In this document: one piece after another, positions 1 to 6,897 of the stretch
Layout: each line of letters opens with the position of its first letter
Numbering within the stretch: position 1 is the first letter of the stretch
Assembly: GCA_002422725.1 (NCBI GenBank)
Contig: DITE01000075.1
Coordinates: forward strand, 1 to 47,714
Source: Bacteroidales bacterium UBA6192
Lineage (GTDB): Bacteria > Bacteroidota > Bacteroidia > Bacteroidales > F082
DNA length: 47,714 nt
Direction: 5' to 3'
The notes under the pieces: model-generated
The model's input: only the letters and a program-made list of their open reading frames with translations
Database searches by the model: none
What the model was told of the DNA's origin: nothing
Program-made: the position numbers and the translations under genes

Positions 1-15
1 GTTAGGGCGCATTTT

Positions 16-684
16 ATGACAGACCTCAAAGACATAGCAATTCGACATGTTCAGGAATATCTCCAAGGGACAAAGACGATTCACGAAATTAAGGCAGACA
101 TAGACAAAATTCCCGAGTTCAAACATATTGCAGACACCGTTGAACTTCCTAATGAACTTTTACGACAAGTAAATCTTGGAGCATATAATTGCGAAGAGCT
201 TTTCGAACTTCCAAATTCTACAGCGACAAGACAAGGACTAATCCATTTACTTGAAAGTTACTTAAACGGGCAAGTGACAGCGACTGAATTATACGATTGG
301 TCTGAAAACCAGGCTTGTTGGGAAATCGGTAAAGGACAAGACGACTTACTCGTTGACGGAATTGTTGGCGACTTTGGATTGTATGAAGAATACACTATTA
401 AATATTTAACGCCAGACGTTATAAAAAGATTTATTTCTTTACTTAAAACAAAAAAAGCAGACAACGTTGAAAGCGTGTTGCTTCTTCTTTGCTTCAACGA
501 CAGACGCAATGCATTAGCATATTTATTGACTGAGTATAAAAAAGGACAAAATGAAAACTTACTTAAGTTTCTTCACGACAATTTTCAAACCGACATCGAC
601 GGCTTTATTTTCAAGGACATCTTTGCAAAATCATCTGCTGACAAAAATGAAAACTTGGAATTGCTGGACAAACTATATTTATAA
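16..684 (+). CDS. Hypothetical protein, candidate gene-cassette cargo
   Basis: I do not recognise this 222-residue protein. It is acidic, has no signal peptide or membrane segment, and looks like a soluble cytoplasmic protein, mostly helical in its C-terminal half. The gene starts only 15 nt from the window edge, directly after GTTAGGGCG at 1-9, and its stop is followed within 10 nt by the exact complement CGCCCTAAC at 691-699. That tight packing of one ORF between complementary core-type sequences is how integron gene cassettes are built, so I infer it is cassette cargo. The ORF is intact. No function can be assigned from sequence alone. Confidence 0.75.
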   Translation: MTDLKDIAIRHVQEYLQGTKTIHEIKADIDKIPEFKHIADTVELPNELLRQVNLGAYNCEELFELPNSTATRQGLIHLLESYLNGQVTATELYDWSENQACWEIGKGQDDLLVDGIVGDFGLYEEYTIKYLTPDVIKRFISLLKTKKADNVESVLLLLCFNDRRNALAYLLTEYKKGQNENLLKFLHDNFQTDIDGFIFKDIFAKSSADKNENLELLDKLYL

Positions 685-689
685 AAACG

Positions 690-788
690 ACGCCCTAACA
701 GCACCTACTTGCAATTTTTTGCGGGTTAGCGCTCAAATGCTTAACTTGACATAGCAAAAAACTGCAAGTAGCTGCAAAACGTTAAAGC
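690..788 (+). other. attC-like palindromic recombination site (candidate)
   Basis: The site starts with CGCCCTAAC (691-699), an R''-type core, and ends at GTTAAAGC (781-788), an R'-type core. Between them 705-722 and 754-771 pair in 17 of 18 positions, with a single A/C mismatch, around a 31-nt loop. The loop holds a smaller inverted pair (GTTAGC and GCTTAAC). Unequal spacers separate the cores from the long stem. Length near 100 nt, complementary ends and a bulged stem fit the folded attC sites used by integron integrases. The cores only approximate GTTRRRY, and no integrase is visible, so the call is an inference. Confidence 0.5.
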
Positions 789-897
789 ATTTTCAAAAAC
801 AAAATGATAAATTTGCCATGACAACCGATGATCTGTAAATGAACAAATTGGGAATTGTCCGAATACAATTGGATATAGTAATCGTTAGTCAGAATTG
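781..897 (+). repeat. Dispersed ~115-bp repeat, copy 1
   Basis: This is the first of three related intergenic sequences; the others are at 2431-2546 and 3629-3741. All begin at GTTRAAGCAT and share blocks such as GATAAATTTGCC, TGACAACC and ATACAATT. Copies 1 and 2 both end in GTTAGTCAGAATTG. The repeat begins exactly at the right-hand core of the preceding attC-like site. Read from the start, the copies share one frame (LKHFQKQNDKFAMTTDDL in this copy), interrupted by a stop, so they may be decayed coding sequence. Confidence 0.7.
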
Positions 898-932
898 AAA
901 AAACAGATATTTTAAAAATAATATTATCTAAG

Positions 933-1355
933 ATGAAGAGATTAATTTACATGAGCCTAACATTTATGCTCTTATCTTGTACAGCAACTAAAAATTCCGT
1001 AAAAACTCAACTTGCTGACAATCACACCTTCATATTGACAGAAATCTCGACTGACCCAACCTATGGACTTTCAGAGAAAAATCCAATTGAAGTTGGTGGG
1101 GTAGATAAAAGTGAAGGTCCCCTAAATGAAAGAAGATATTTAAATGCCATAGCTGGACCAAAGGGAGAAAAGGTTAGTTATTATAGGGCAGGAAGTTGTT
1201 GCCCTGTAAAAAGTAAGAATGGGTTTATGGGAATGGCTATGCTGGACAATTATAGGGTAACCTGGGAAGGTTCAAAAGATACTGTATCTATATACATAAA
1301 CATGTATGACTATGGAGTATTAAAAGCACCTGTCGGATTTACAATTAAAAAATAA
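933..1355 (+). CDS. Small secreted lipoprotein of unknown function
   Basis: A 140-residue protein with a short lipoprotein signal peptide: a basic start (MKR), a hydrophobic stretch, then the lipobox LLSC with Cys near residue 16. The mature part has a conserved-looking adjacent pair of cysteines (GSCCPV, near residue 90) and a Tyr/Asn-rich end (INMYDYGVLKAPVGF). I recall similar uncharacterised lipoproteins in Bacteroidota but cannot name a family or function. The leader is very AT-rich. It lies between repeat copy 1 and the GNAT gene, in the same orientation as the other accessory genes. Likely anchored in the outer membrane, facing the periplasm or the surface. Confidence 0.75.
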   Translation: MKRLIYMSLTFMLLSCTATKNSVKTQLADNHTFILTEISTDPTYGLSEKNPIEVGGVDKSEGPLNERRYLNAIAGPKGEKVSYYRAGSCCPVKSKNGFMGMAMLDNYRVTWEGSKDTVSIYINMYDYGVLKAPVGFTIKK

Positions 1356-1522
1356 ACGCTGCATAATAATTACGAAATTATGTTGTTGGCACTCCCCGGC
1401 ATTCAGGAATAAAATGAGCAAAAAAACGAGACTAATTCAATTGATCTGGCAATAATTTCCAGGTTGAGATATTATCTGCAATGCGTATCATTCAGCAATA
1501 GAATCAAAAAAGAGGATAAAAA

Positions 1523-2374
1523 ATGGAGATAAAATCACTTGAAAACGTAGCCTTTGAAACAATATTTCTGGCATTTAGCAAGGCATTTGCCGATTATGAC
1601 CTGCAACTGAATGCCAACGAGCTCAAAACCATGTGTACAAGGCGTGGTTTTATTCCTGCTTTGTCGTTCGCTGCGTTTGAGGGCGAAAAGATTGTGTCCT
1701 TTACGCTGAACGGAATTGGAAATTTTAATGGCATGAAAACGGCTTATGACACGGGGACCGGAACATTGAAAGAGTACAGGGGGCAAGGCCTGGCATCAAA
1801 AATATTTGCGTATTCAATACCGTATTTGAAAGAGGCAAATGTTAACCAATACCTTTTGGAAGTTTTGCAGCACAATACGAAAGCGGTTTCAGTGTATCAA
1901 AAAATCGGATTTGAAGTAAGCCGCGAGTTTCATTATTTCGTTTGGAAAAATGAAGACCTGAGAAATGACATCAAAAGCGCTGATCCCGCTTATTCGGTTG
2001 AACCATTTAACATGGATGCCTATGAATCGGTTTCCGGATTCTGGGATTTTTATCCCTCCTGGCAGAATAGCTTTGAATCCATTCAGCGAGCGAAGGAAGA
2101 CTTTATCAATTTGGGGGTGTTTGCGGGTAAAAAACTAATTGGATACTGTGTTTTTGAGCCCAATTCAGGCGACATAACTCAATTGGCCGTCGACAAGGAA
2201 CACAGAAGAAAAGGAGTTGCTTCGTTATTGCTTCACGAGCTTGGCAAATACAACCGGAATAGTAAAACAAAACTCATAAACACTGACATTCACTGTAGTT
2301 CAATTACTGCCTTTCTGAAGGCAAAAAATATTGAGATCACAGGAAAGCAGTTTGAGATGCTGAAGAAAATATAA
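1523..2374 (+). CDS. Tandem GNAT-family N-acetyltransferase
   Basis: A 283-residue protein with two acetyl-CoA-dependent GNAT domains. The first (about 1-150) has the acetyl-CoA loop LKEYRGQGLASKIF followed by the typical NTKAVSVYQKIGFE end. The second (about 165-283) has VDKEHRRKGVASLLL. The natural substrate cannot be told from sequence; small-molecule or peptide amine acetylation is likely. By eye its DNA is richer in G and C than the flanking accessory genes, which suggests a different origin. A short spacer without repeats separates it from the lipoprotein gene upstream; repeat copy 2 follows. The protein is probably cytoplasmic. Confidence 0.85.
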   Translation: MEIKSLENVAFETIFLAFSKAFADYDLQLNANELKTMCTRRGFIPALSFAAFEGEKIVSFTLNGIGNFNGMKTAYDTGTGTLKEYRGQGLASKIFAYSIPYLKEANVNQYLLEVLQHNTKAVSVYQKIGFEVSREFHYFVWKNEDLRNDIKSADPAYSVEPFNMDAYESVSGFWDFYPSWQNSFESIQRAKEDFINLGVFAGKKLIGYCVFEPNSGDITQLAVDKEHRRKGVASLLLHELGKYNRNSKTKLINTDIHCSSITAFLKAKNIEITGKQFEMLKKI

Positions 2375-2430
2375 ACGGCTTATCACAATCAGGAGGCGAT
2401 GTCGTCGGAACGACCCGGCATGAACTCTCA

Positions 2431-2546
2431 GTTGAAGCATATTCAAAAACAAATCGATAAATTTGCCATGACAACCGATGATCTGCAAATGATCAAATTG
2501 TAAGACGCACGAATACAATTAGATATGGAAACGTTAGTCAGAATTG
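2431..2546 (+). repeat. Dispersed ~115-bp repeat, copy 2
   Basis: The second copy begins GTTGAAGCATATTC and ends GTTAGTCAGAATTG. It keeps the longest open stretch of the shared frame. That frame extends upstream to an ATG at 2399 preceded by AGGAGG (2391-2396), giving a 34-codon ORF (2399-2503). The AGGAGG is only 2 nt from that ATG, which is closer than usual. A 5-bp hairpin (GTCGT/ACGAC) sits just upstream at about 2402-2415. No long attC-like stem precedes this copy, unlike copies 1 and 3. Confidence 0.7.
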
Positions 2547-2620
2547 TAAGAGCTGCTGTGTCATCATGACAAATTGGATAAAATCGAATTTTTGTAGAGA
2601 TTATAATGTGATTTGACAAT

Positions 2621-3493
2621 ATGACAAATAAAACACAAATAGAAGTTGAAAATAAACTCATTTCGATAGTTAAACAAGATGAGCAAGACTATATCTGCTT
2701 GACTGATATGGTAAGAGATGAAGAGGGTACAGACCATATTCGAAATTGGATGAGGAATCGTAATACTGTGGAATTTATAGGGTTATGGGAAACTTTGAAT
2801 AACCCGAATTTTAAACATGTCGAATTCGACACCTTTAGAAAACAAGCTGGATTAAACAGTTTTAATTTGACACCTAAAAAGTGGATTGATGCAACTGATG
2901 CAATAGGGTTGATTTCAAAATCAGGCAGATACGGAGGGACTTATGCTCACAAGGATTTAGCATTTGAGTTTGGTTCATGGATTAGTCCAATGTTTAAACT
3001 TTTATTGATAAAGGAATATCAACGACTAAAGGAAATCGAGAGTAATCAATATAATCTTGAATGGAATGTTAAACGGATTTTGACCAAAACAAACTACCTA
3101 ATTCATACTGATGCGATAAGGGATTGCATTCTGCCTGATAAAAATTATGATAAAGATAAAGAGTGGTTGATTTATGCAGAGGAAGCTGATTTGTTGAATG
3201 TTGCATTATTCAATTGCACTGCAAAAGATTGGCGGGAAGCAAATACAGATAAAGTAAAGAAGGGATTGAATATTCGTGATTTTGCAAGTATAAATGAACT
3301 TGTTATATTATCAAACCTTGAGAATATTAATTCGATTCTCATTCGCAATCAGATAGATAAGCATGAACGATACAGACAGTTAAAAGAGATTGTTCAGGTT
3401 CAATTAATGTCACTTGACGGACAAGATTTTATGAAAGCGTTGAGAAAAGTTTCGGACGACATTTATATTGAAAACAAAAAGAAATTGAAATAA
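2621..3493 (+). CDS. KilA-N domain protein
   Basis: A 290-residue protein whose first 125 residues match the KilA-N DNA-binding fold: an N-terminal strand region (ICLTDMVRDEEGTDHIRNWMRNR), then a central WIDATDAIGLI segment, then YGGTYAHKDLAFEFGSWISPMFKLLLIKEYQRLK. KilA-N domains occur in phage antirepressors and in many chromosomal accessory genes of Bacteroidota. The remaining 165 residues are mostly helical and not recognised. The gene is AT-rich, intact, and flanked by repeat copies 2 and 3, so it belongs to the accessory block. A regulatory or phage-related role is inferred from the domain only. Confidence 0.85.
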   Translation: MTNKTQIEVENKLISIVKQDEQDYICLTDMVRDEEGTDHIRNWMRNRNTVEFIGLWETLNNPNFKHVEFDTFRKQAGLNSFNLTPKKWIDATDAIGLISKSGRYGGTYAHKDLAFEFGSWISPMFKLLLIKEYQRLKEIESNQYNLEWNVKRILTKTNYLIHTDAIRDCILPDKNYDKDKEWLIYAEEADLLNVALFNCTAKDWREANTDKVKKGLNIRDFASINELVILSNLENINSILIRNQIDKHERYRQLKEIVQVQLMSLDGQDFMKALRKVSDDIYIENKKKLK

Positions 3494-3501
3494 ACAACGA
3501 A

Positions 3502-3636
3502 ATGGTAACAGCGGTTTTGCGTAATGGCGGGTTCAGTGGTAAATTGAAGTGTAGTTTTTCAAAACAACATTTGTGCTTGGTTGACAGTGAAGTGCTTCGA
3601 AATCGCCACCTTCGGGTAGCTGCAAAACGTTAAAGC
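3502..3636 (+). other. Second attC-like palindromic spacer (candidate)
   Basis: Directly after the KilA-N stop, GGTAAC begins a spacer in which GTTTTGC (3514-3520) pairs with GCAAAAC (3622-3628) and TGGCG (3525-3529) pairs with CGCCA (3604-3608). The outer TAAC pairs with GTTA of the right core GTTAAAGC (3629-3636). The last 16 nt before that core, up to the final AAAAC, are nearly the same as at 765-780. The left part differs completely from the first attC-like site, as expected when cassettes with different sites share a core. The call is an inference; no integrase was found. Confidence 0.4.
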
Positions 3637-3741
3637 ATTTTCAAAAACAAATTGATAAATTTGCCCTGACAACCCATGATCTGTAAATGAATAAATCGTA
3701 AAATGCACAAATACAATTGGTTATGAGATCGTAGTCAGAAA
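3629..3741 (+). repeat. Dispersed ~115-bp repeat, copy 3
   Basis: The third copy again starts at the right core GTTAAAGC of an attC-like spacer. It resembles copy 1 closely over its first 65 nt and then diverges; the end is GTAGTCAGAAAGC instead of GTTAGTCAGAATTG. The shared frame has more stops here than in copy 2, so this copy is the most decayed. Confidence 0.7.
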
Positions 3742-3903
3742 GCAAAAAAACAAACATTGTGCATAGATTGAGCAGTTTTCTTGCAGATTAGAAAATGAAT
3801 GTATAGATTTTCCTGTTTTCTTTACAATAAGTACTATTGAAGACTTCCCATTTTTAGTACAGTTCATAACAAAACAATTTTCATTTTTTCATTTAGTTGA
3901 TAT

Positions 3904-3972
3904 ATGAGCCAGAATCGGTCTTGGGTTGAAGCAGAACCTTTTAAACTTTGGTTGGCTCAGCTAGCCTCAGTG
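3904..3972 (+). pseudogene. Possible relic of a Bro-N/DinD-like phage antirepressor
   Basis: The stretch 3494-4119 has no intact gene. It holds the second attC-like spacer, repeat copy 3, AT-rich sequence, and this short frame. The frame reads MSQNRSWVEAEPFKLWLAQL and then stops. From memory, the segment AEPFKLWLAQ is a strong signature of Bro-N family proteins, where it is followed by a long conserved region that is missing here. A second short open stretch follows in another frame (3987-4061). I infer a decayed gene fragment; the match is short, so certainty is low. Confidence 0.35.
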
Positions 3973-4070
3973 TAAGCTCAGCCGCAATGCAAGATATTGA
4001 CCTCTGCATCGACAGGGTAATCCCAGCCCTCATAAAAATGTGTGCCATTGAATCAGGGTGATTCAAAAAA

Positions 4071-4101
4071 AAACCTCTCTGAAATCCAGAAAGGTTTTTT
4101 T
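4071..4101 (-). terminator. Rho-independent terminator after the DUF4920 gene
   Basis: AAACCTCTCTG and CAGAAAGGTTT form an 11-position stem with one mismatch and a 5-nt loop. On the minus strand it is followed by a run of eight T. It lies 19 nt beyond the end of the DUF4920 gene and marks the end of the respiratory block. A T-run on the other side could also let it stop plus-strand transcripts from the accessory region. Confidence 0.75.
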
Positions 4102-4119
4102 CGTTAAGCATAAGCTCAA

Positions 4120-4674
4120 TTATTCAATAATCACACCTGCTGCCTCAATGGTATATTTCCATGCATCTTCGGTGATGGCGTCAATTTCTTCCTGGCTTCT
4201 GCCTGCATCTTCGGCATAATGTTTCAGCATGTCGACCGAAATCAGTTCACGTGTCGCAAGTCCTTCTACCCAGGCAGTTTTGCCCGCAGCGTCCTTGGGA
4301 ACGTAAAATTCGTGGTCTTTCATGTTCACCATAATCTCTTCACCGTTTTCCAGTGAAAAAGTCAGCCAGCATCCTGTATGTTGACAAACTTCGAGTATGG
4401 TTCCGTAAACCTTCACCGGAACTTCGGTTTCGCTGGTCATGGAGCCTACTATGTCAGCCACAACCACTGCATTGTCTTTGGTAATCAATTGACCAAAATT
4501 GCCGGTCGAAGGAAGGCTGTCAGCAACAACAGCCTGTTGCTCATGGGGATGATCATGGTCGTGATCATGATCGTGATCATGATCGTGCGAATGGGGCGCC
4601 TGGCACGAGAACCCAAGGGCAATGATGCCGGATAATAGCCAGATGGCAATAGGATTGAATGTTTTCATCATCAC
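4120..4674 (-). CDS. His-rich DUF4920 lipoprotein
   Basis: A 184-residue lipoprotein: hydrophobic signal then lipobox LGFSC (Cys near residue 24). Immediately after comes a run of alternating His and Asp (residues about 28-42), a likely divalent-metal ligand tract. The rest matches my recollection of DUF4920: a small beta-rich domain with the hallmark VCQHTGCWL. Its start codon overlaps the stop of the upstream cytochrome gene (TGATG), so the two are translationally coupled. Being last in the cbb3 assembly block suggests a periplasmic copper or haem-related role, but this is inference. Three Met codons in a row leave the exact start uncertain by 6 nt. Confidence 0.8.
   Translation of the reverse strand: MMMKTFNPIAIWLLSGIIALGFSCQAPHSHDHDHDHDHDHDHPHEQQAVVADSLPSTGNFGQLITKDNAVVVADIVGSMTSETEVPVKVYGTILEVCQHTGCWLTFSLENGEEIMVNMKDHEFYVPKDAAGKTAWVEGLATRELISVDMLKHYAEDAGRSQEEIDAITEDAWKYTIEAAGVIIE
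4551..4587 (+). repeat. Short tandem repeat encoding the His-Asp run
   Basis: Three 12-bp units of GATCATGATCGT type in tandem within the DUF4920 gene encode the alternating His-Asp tract on the minus strand. Such a repeat can expand or contract in steps of four residues without shifting the frame, so the number of metal ligands may vary between strains. Confidence 0.8.
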
Positions 4675-5165
4675 TATCTGGGGTTGATTACAACATCTTT
4701 GACATCTTCAATGGTAATAAGACCGAAATCGTTGCCAAAGTGGTTAGCCACATAATTGATCACAGCTACAGCATCTTCTTTGGTATCAACCTGAAATGGC
4801 ATAGGGGCGGTATATTTGATGCCATTGATTGTGCTGCCACCTGCTGCACCATTCAATACCTGTGAAATAGCTCCAAGTCTGTTGTTTTTCAAAAATTCAG
4901 ATCCTTTAATCGATGGAAATGCACCTGGGATTCCTTCACCATTGGCCTGATGGCAAACAATGCACTTTTCATTGAATATTTTCTCGCCCTGAGCATATGA
5001 ATATTGCTCAACAGGGGCTTCGGCTTTTACTTCAACGGCTGTTTCTTTAACGGTTGTTTCGTCGGCTGATCCGGTTTTTGTTTCGGTACTTCCACCGCAA
5101 CTGCTCAAACCAATAAGGATGGCTAAACTGAACATCGAGCCAGCAAAAAATGTAATTTTTTTCAT
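4674..5165 (-). CDS. Class I cytochrome c lipoprotein
   Basis: A 163-residue lipoprotein with signal peptide and lipobox GLSSC (Cys near residue 23), a linker rich in Thr, Glu and Lys (about 24-50), and a single cytochrome c domain. The haem motif is CIVCH near residue 69, and the probable axial Met is in YTAPMPFQ near residue 120. It would sit in the periplasm or on the outer face of a membrane and carry electrons, plausibly from alternative complex III to the cbb3 oxidase encoded nearby. It is coupled to the DUF4920 gene by a TGATG overlap. Its own promoter lies upstream, separated from the cco genes by a block of repeats. Confidence 0.88.
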   Translation of the reverse strand: MKKITFFAGSMFSLAILIGLSSCGGSTETKTGSADETTVKETAVEVKAEAPVEQYSYAQGEKIFNEKCIVCHQANGEGIPGAFPSIKGSEFLKNNRLGAISQVLNGAAGGSTINGIKYTAPMPFQVDTKEDAVAVINYVANHFGNDFGLITIEDVKDVVINPR

Positions 5166-5199
5166 GGGTATATTAATTTATGTGTTTGAAAAATAAGTG

Positions 5200-5207
5200 C
5201 AAAATTA
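5200..5207 (-). promoter_or_regulatory. Candidate -7 promoter box for the cytochrome c gene
   Basis: The minus strand reads TAATTTTG, which matches the Bacteroidota sigma-70 -7 consensus TAnnTTTG, 35 nt before the start codon. No clear TTG was seen at the -33 position, so support rests on one box. Confidence 0.45.
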
Positions 5208-5298
5208 ATACTTATTAGGCTACAGATGCTAATCTATATTGTTTTTCTGGGCTGCTTTCTATTTTGTTGTGCTGGCTTCATTTTAATATTCATCTTTT

Positions 5299-5649
5299 TC
5301 TTCGTGAAACTTTGTGTCCACTTGGTAGAGCTCCGTGCAAGAGCTATTGCACAAAGTTGCGCAAAGAATCACAGAGTGACTCAAAGAGATAATGGATTTA
5401 GAATCAATGAAAACCTTTCACTCATAAATTTCTTCTTTGTGGAACTTAGTGTCTTCTTGGTGGCTCTCTGTGCCATAGCTATTGCACAAAGTTACACAGA
5501 GAATCACGGAGTGACACAAAGTGATAATTGATGAAGAATCAATAAAAACTTTTCACTCATAATATTCTACTCTGTGGAACTTAGTGTCTTCTTGGTGGCT
5601 CTCTGTGCCATAGCTACATCACCAAGGTACGCAAGGAATCACAGAGTTG
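5299..5649. repeat. Three tandem ~133-bp intergenic repeats
   Basis: The 493-bp gap 5166-5658 is filled mostly by three tandem units starting near 5299, 5430 and 5565 (the last truncated). Each carries GTGGAACTTAGTGTC-like, CTCTGTGCCATAGC-like and AATCACRGAGTGAC-like blocks, and the CTCTGTG and CACAGAG segments make each unit an imperfect palindrome. Units 2 and 3 are the most alike. Similar CACAGAG-rich intergenic repeats are familiar to me from Bacteroidota genomes. No gene is supported here; a plus-strand ORF across the repeat (5226-5531) follows the repeat, not a protein family. Confidence 0.85.
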
Positions 5650-5658
5650 TTGAATAAA

Positions 5659-6417
5659 TTACTCCTGATCGGGGAATTTTGTCTGACCCGTATCGCAACA
5701 GGAACCTTTAACCGAAACTTCTTTATTGGGGGTTAACTTGCTGCTTTTTGGGCTGATATAGGGTATGCCAAGCGACATCCCCCTCAGAATAAAAATTATT
5801 CCCAAAACAACGATAAACACAGGAATAATACGGTTTAATTTTCTTTTCATGGCTATTCCGATCATGTTGCCTACGAGCGAAACGCCAAGCATCAGGGGTA
5901 TGGTTCCCAGGCCAAAAGCAATCATAAAAAGCACACCCAGCAAGGCATCGTTGGTATTGACGGCACCGGCTATTGCCACATAAACCAGCCCGCAAGGCAG
6001 AAGCCCGTTTAACAAGCCAATTACAAACAGGTTGTGTTTGGCATGGTTGCTAAACATCGATCTGAGCTTTTTTACAAGGCGTTGACTGATGTTTTTTCCT
6101 AAAATTATGTCGTTTGCCTGTCCACGGAAAATAAATGGGAAAAAGACACTCATGATCATCACAACGCCCAGCAGAATGGACGCCCATTGCTGAAAGCCGG
6201 CCATCTCGATTCCACGGCCCAACAGACCGAAAAGGCCTCCCATAATGCCATAAGTAATGGTCCTTCCCACATTATACAAAATGCCTCCCCATGCTTTGTC
6301 GGCCAGGCTTTTGTTTCCCAAAGGCAGTGATATCGCAATGGGGCCGCACATGCCAACGCAATGAAGACTCCCTATGAGTCCAATGGTCAGACCGGTGTAA
6401 ATCTCAATTATCATCAA
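5659..6417 (-). CDS. TauE/SafE or DsbD-like membrane protein of the cbb3 cluster
   Basis: A 252-residue inner-membrane protein with about six transmembrane segments. The N-terminus has the signature GLIGSLHCVGMCGPIAISLP, followed later by NGLLPCGLVYVA, so paired Cys and Pro sit in membrane helices as in the DsbD-like transmembrane family often annotated as sulfite exporter TauE/SafE. Members of this family are commonly found next to ccoG-ccoH-ccoS and are thought to help copper or redox handling during cbb3 assembly. The C-terminal tail has two adjacent Cys (GSCCDTG). Its ATG overlaps the ccoH stop by 4 nt. Confidence 0.85.
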   Translation of the reverse strand: MMIIEIYTGLTIGLIGSLHCVGMCGPIAISLPLGNKSLADKAWGGILYNVGRTITYGIMGGLFGLLGRGIEMAGFQQWASILLGVVMIMSVFFPFIFRGQANDIILGKNISQRLVKKLRSMFSNHAKHNLFVIGLLNGLLPCGLVYVAIAGAVNTNDALLGVLFMIAFGLGTIPLMLGVSLVGNMIGIAMKRKLNRIIPVFIVVLGIIFILRGMSLGIPYISPKSSKLTPNKEVSVKGSCCDTGQTKFPDQE

Positions 6418-6854
6418 GGCAAGCTTATCGATTTTTCAATATAAAACGCCTCTCCTTCATACGCCCATTCAATTTTTACAATGTAGCGACCCTGCAAGGC
6501 TGAGGTCGGGTATTTGAAAATGTTGTTTGAGTCAACCACAAGTACGGCCTGCTTGTCGTAGATGTCGCTGGTACGCTGATAGAAATGAATGTTCCCGCTA
6601 ATTCCATCAGATTTCATGCTTGATGGAAAAGCGATTACCACTTCATCCGCCACGATGTTTACCTGAATCTGATCAGCTAAATCTGCTGCATTATTCCGTT
6701 TATTAATTTGATCCTGATGGCTTTGACCTTTTGGGTAGTAGTCTTTATCCACAAGGTCAACGCTTTCGCGCATCATCAGCACAACAAAAACAATCACCAT
6801 GATCATAAAGGCAGCCATGGCCAGCAGCAGTTTAGTTCCCCAGTTCCATTTCAT
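6414..6854 (-). CDS. ccoH: FixH/CcoH-family cbb3 assembly protein
   Basis: A 146-residue protein with one N-terminal membrane anchor (about residues 7-28, MAAFMIMVIVFVVLMM) followed by DLVDKDYYPKGQSHQDQINK, a segment typical of the FixH family. The rest is a periplasmic beta-sandwich-like domain ending in WAYEGEAFYIEKSISLP. CcoH/FixH is needed for stable assembly of cbb3 oxidase. It sits between ccoG and the TauE-like gene with a 4-nt overlap to the latter, consistent with one transcript. Confidence 0.9.
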   Translation of the reverse strand: MKWNWGTKLLLAMAAFMIMVIVFVVLMMRESVDLVDKDYYPKGQSHQDQINKRNNAADLADQIQVNIVADEVVIAFPSSMKSDGISGNIHFYQRTSDIYDKQAVLVVDSNNIFKYPTSALQGRYIVKIEWAYEGEAFYIEKSISLP

Positions 6855-6897
6855 AACGTGTTTTTTTACAGTAGAAATTCAATAATTGATTGTTTAA

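Noticed and set aside
551..754. Second plus-strand ORF overlapping the end of the first gene
   Set aside because: It overlaps the cassette gene in another frame and then runs into the attC-like palindrome.
781..3741. The dispersed repeats as a CRISPR array
   Set aside because: There are only three copies, each over 100 bp, separated by whole genes. A CRISPR array has short repeats and uniform short spacers, and no cas genes are seen.
4378..4635. Plus-strand ORF with a hydrophobic Met/Ile/Val-rich stretch opposite the DUF4920 gene
   Set aside because: The hydrophobic stretch is the antisense reading of the 12-bp His-Asp repeat. The minus-strand gene explains the region.
5226..5531. Plus-strand ORF of 101 codons across the intergenic repeats
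   Set aside because: Its sequence is internally repeated because it reads through two tandem DNA repeat units. It has no family features and contains no plausible ribosome site.
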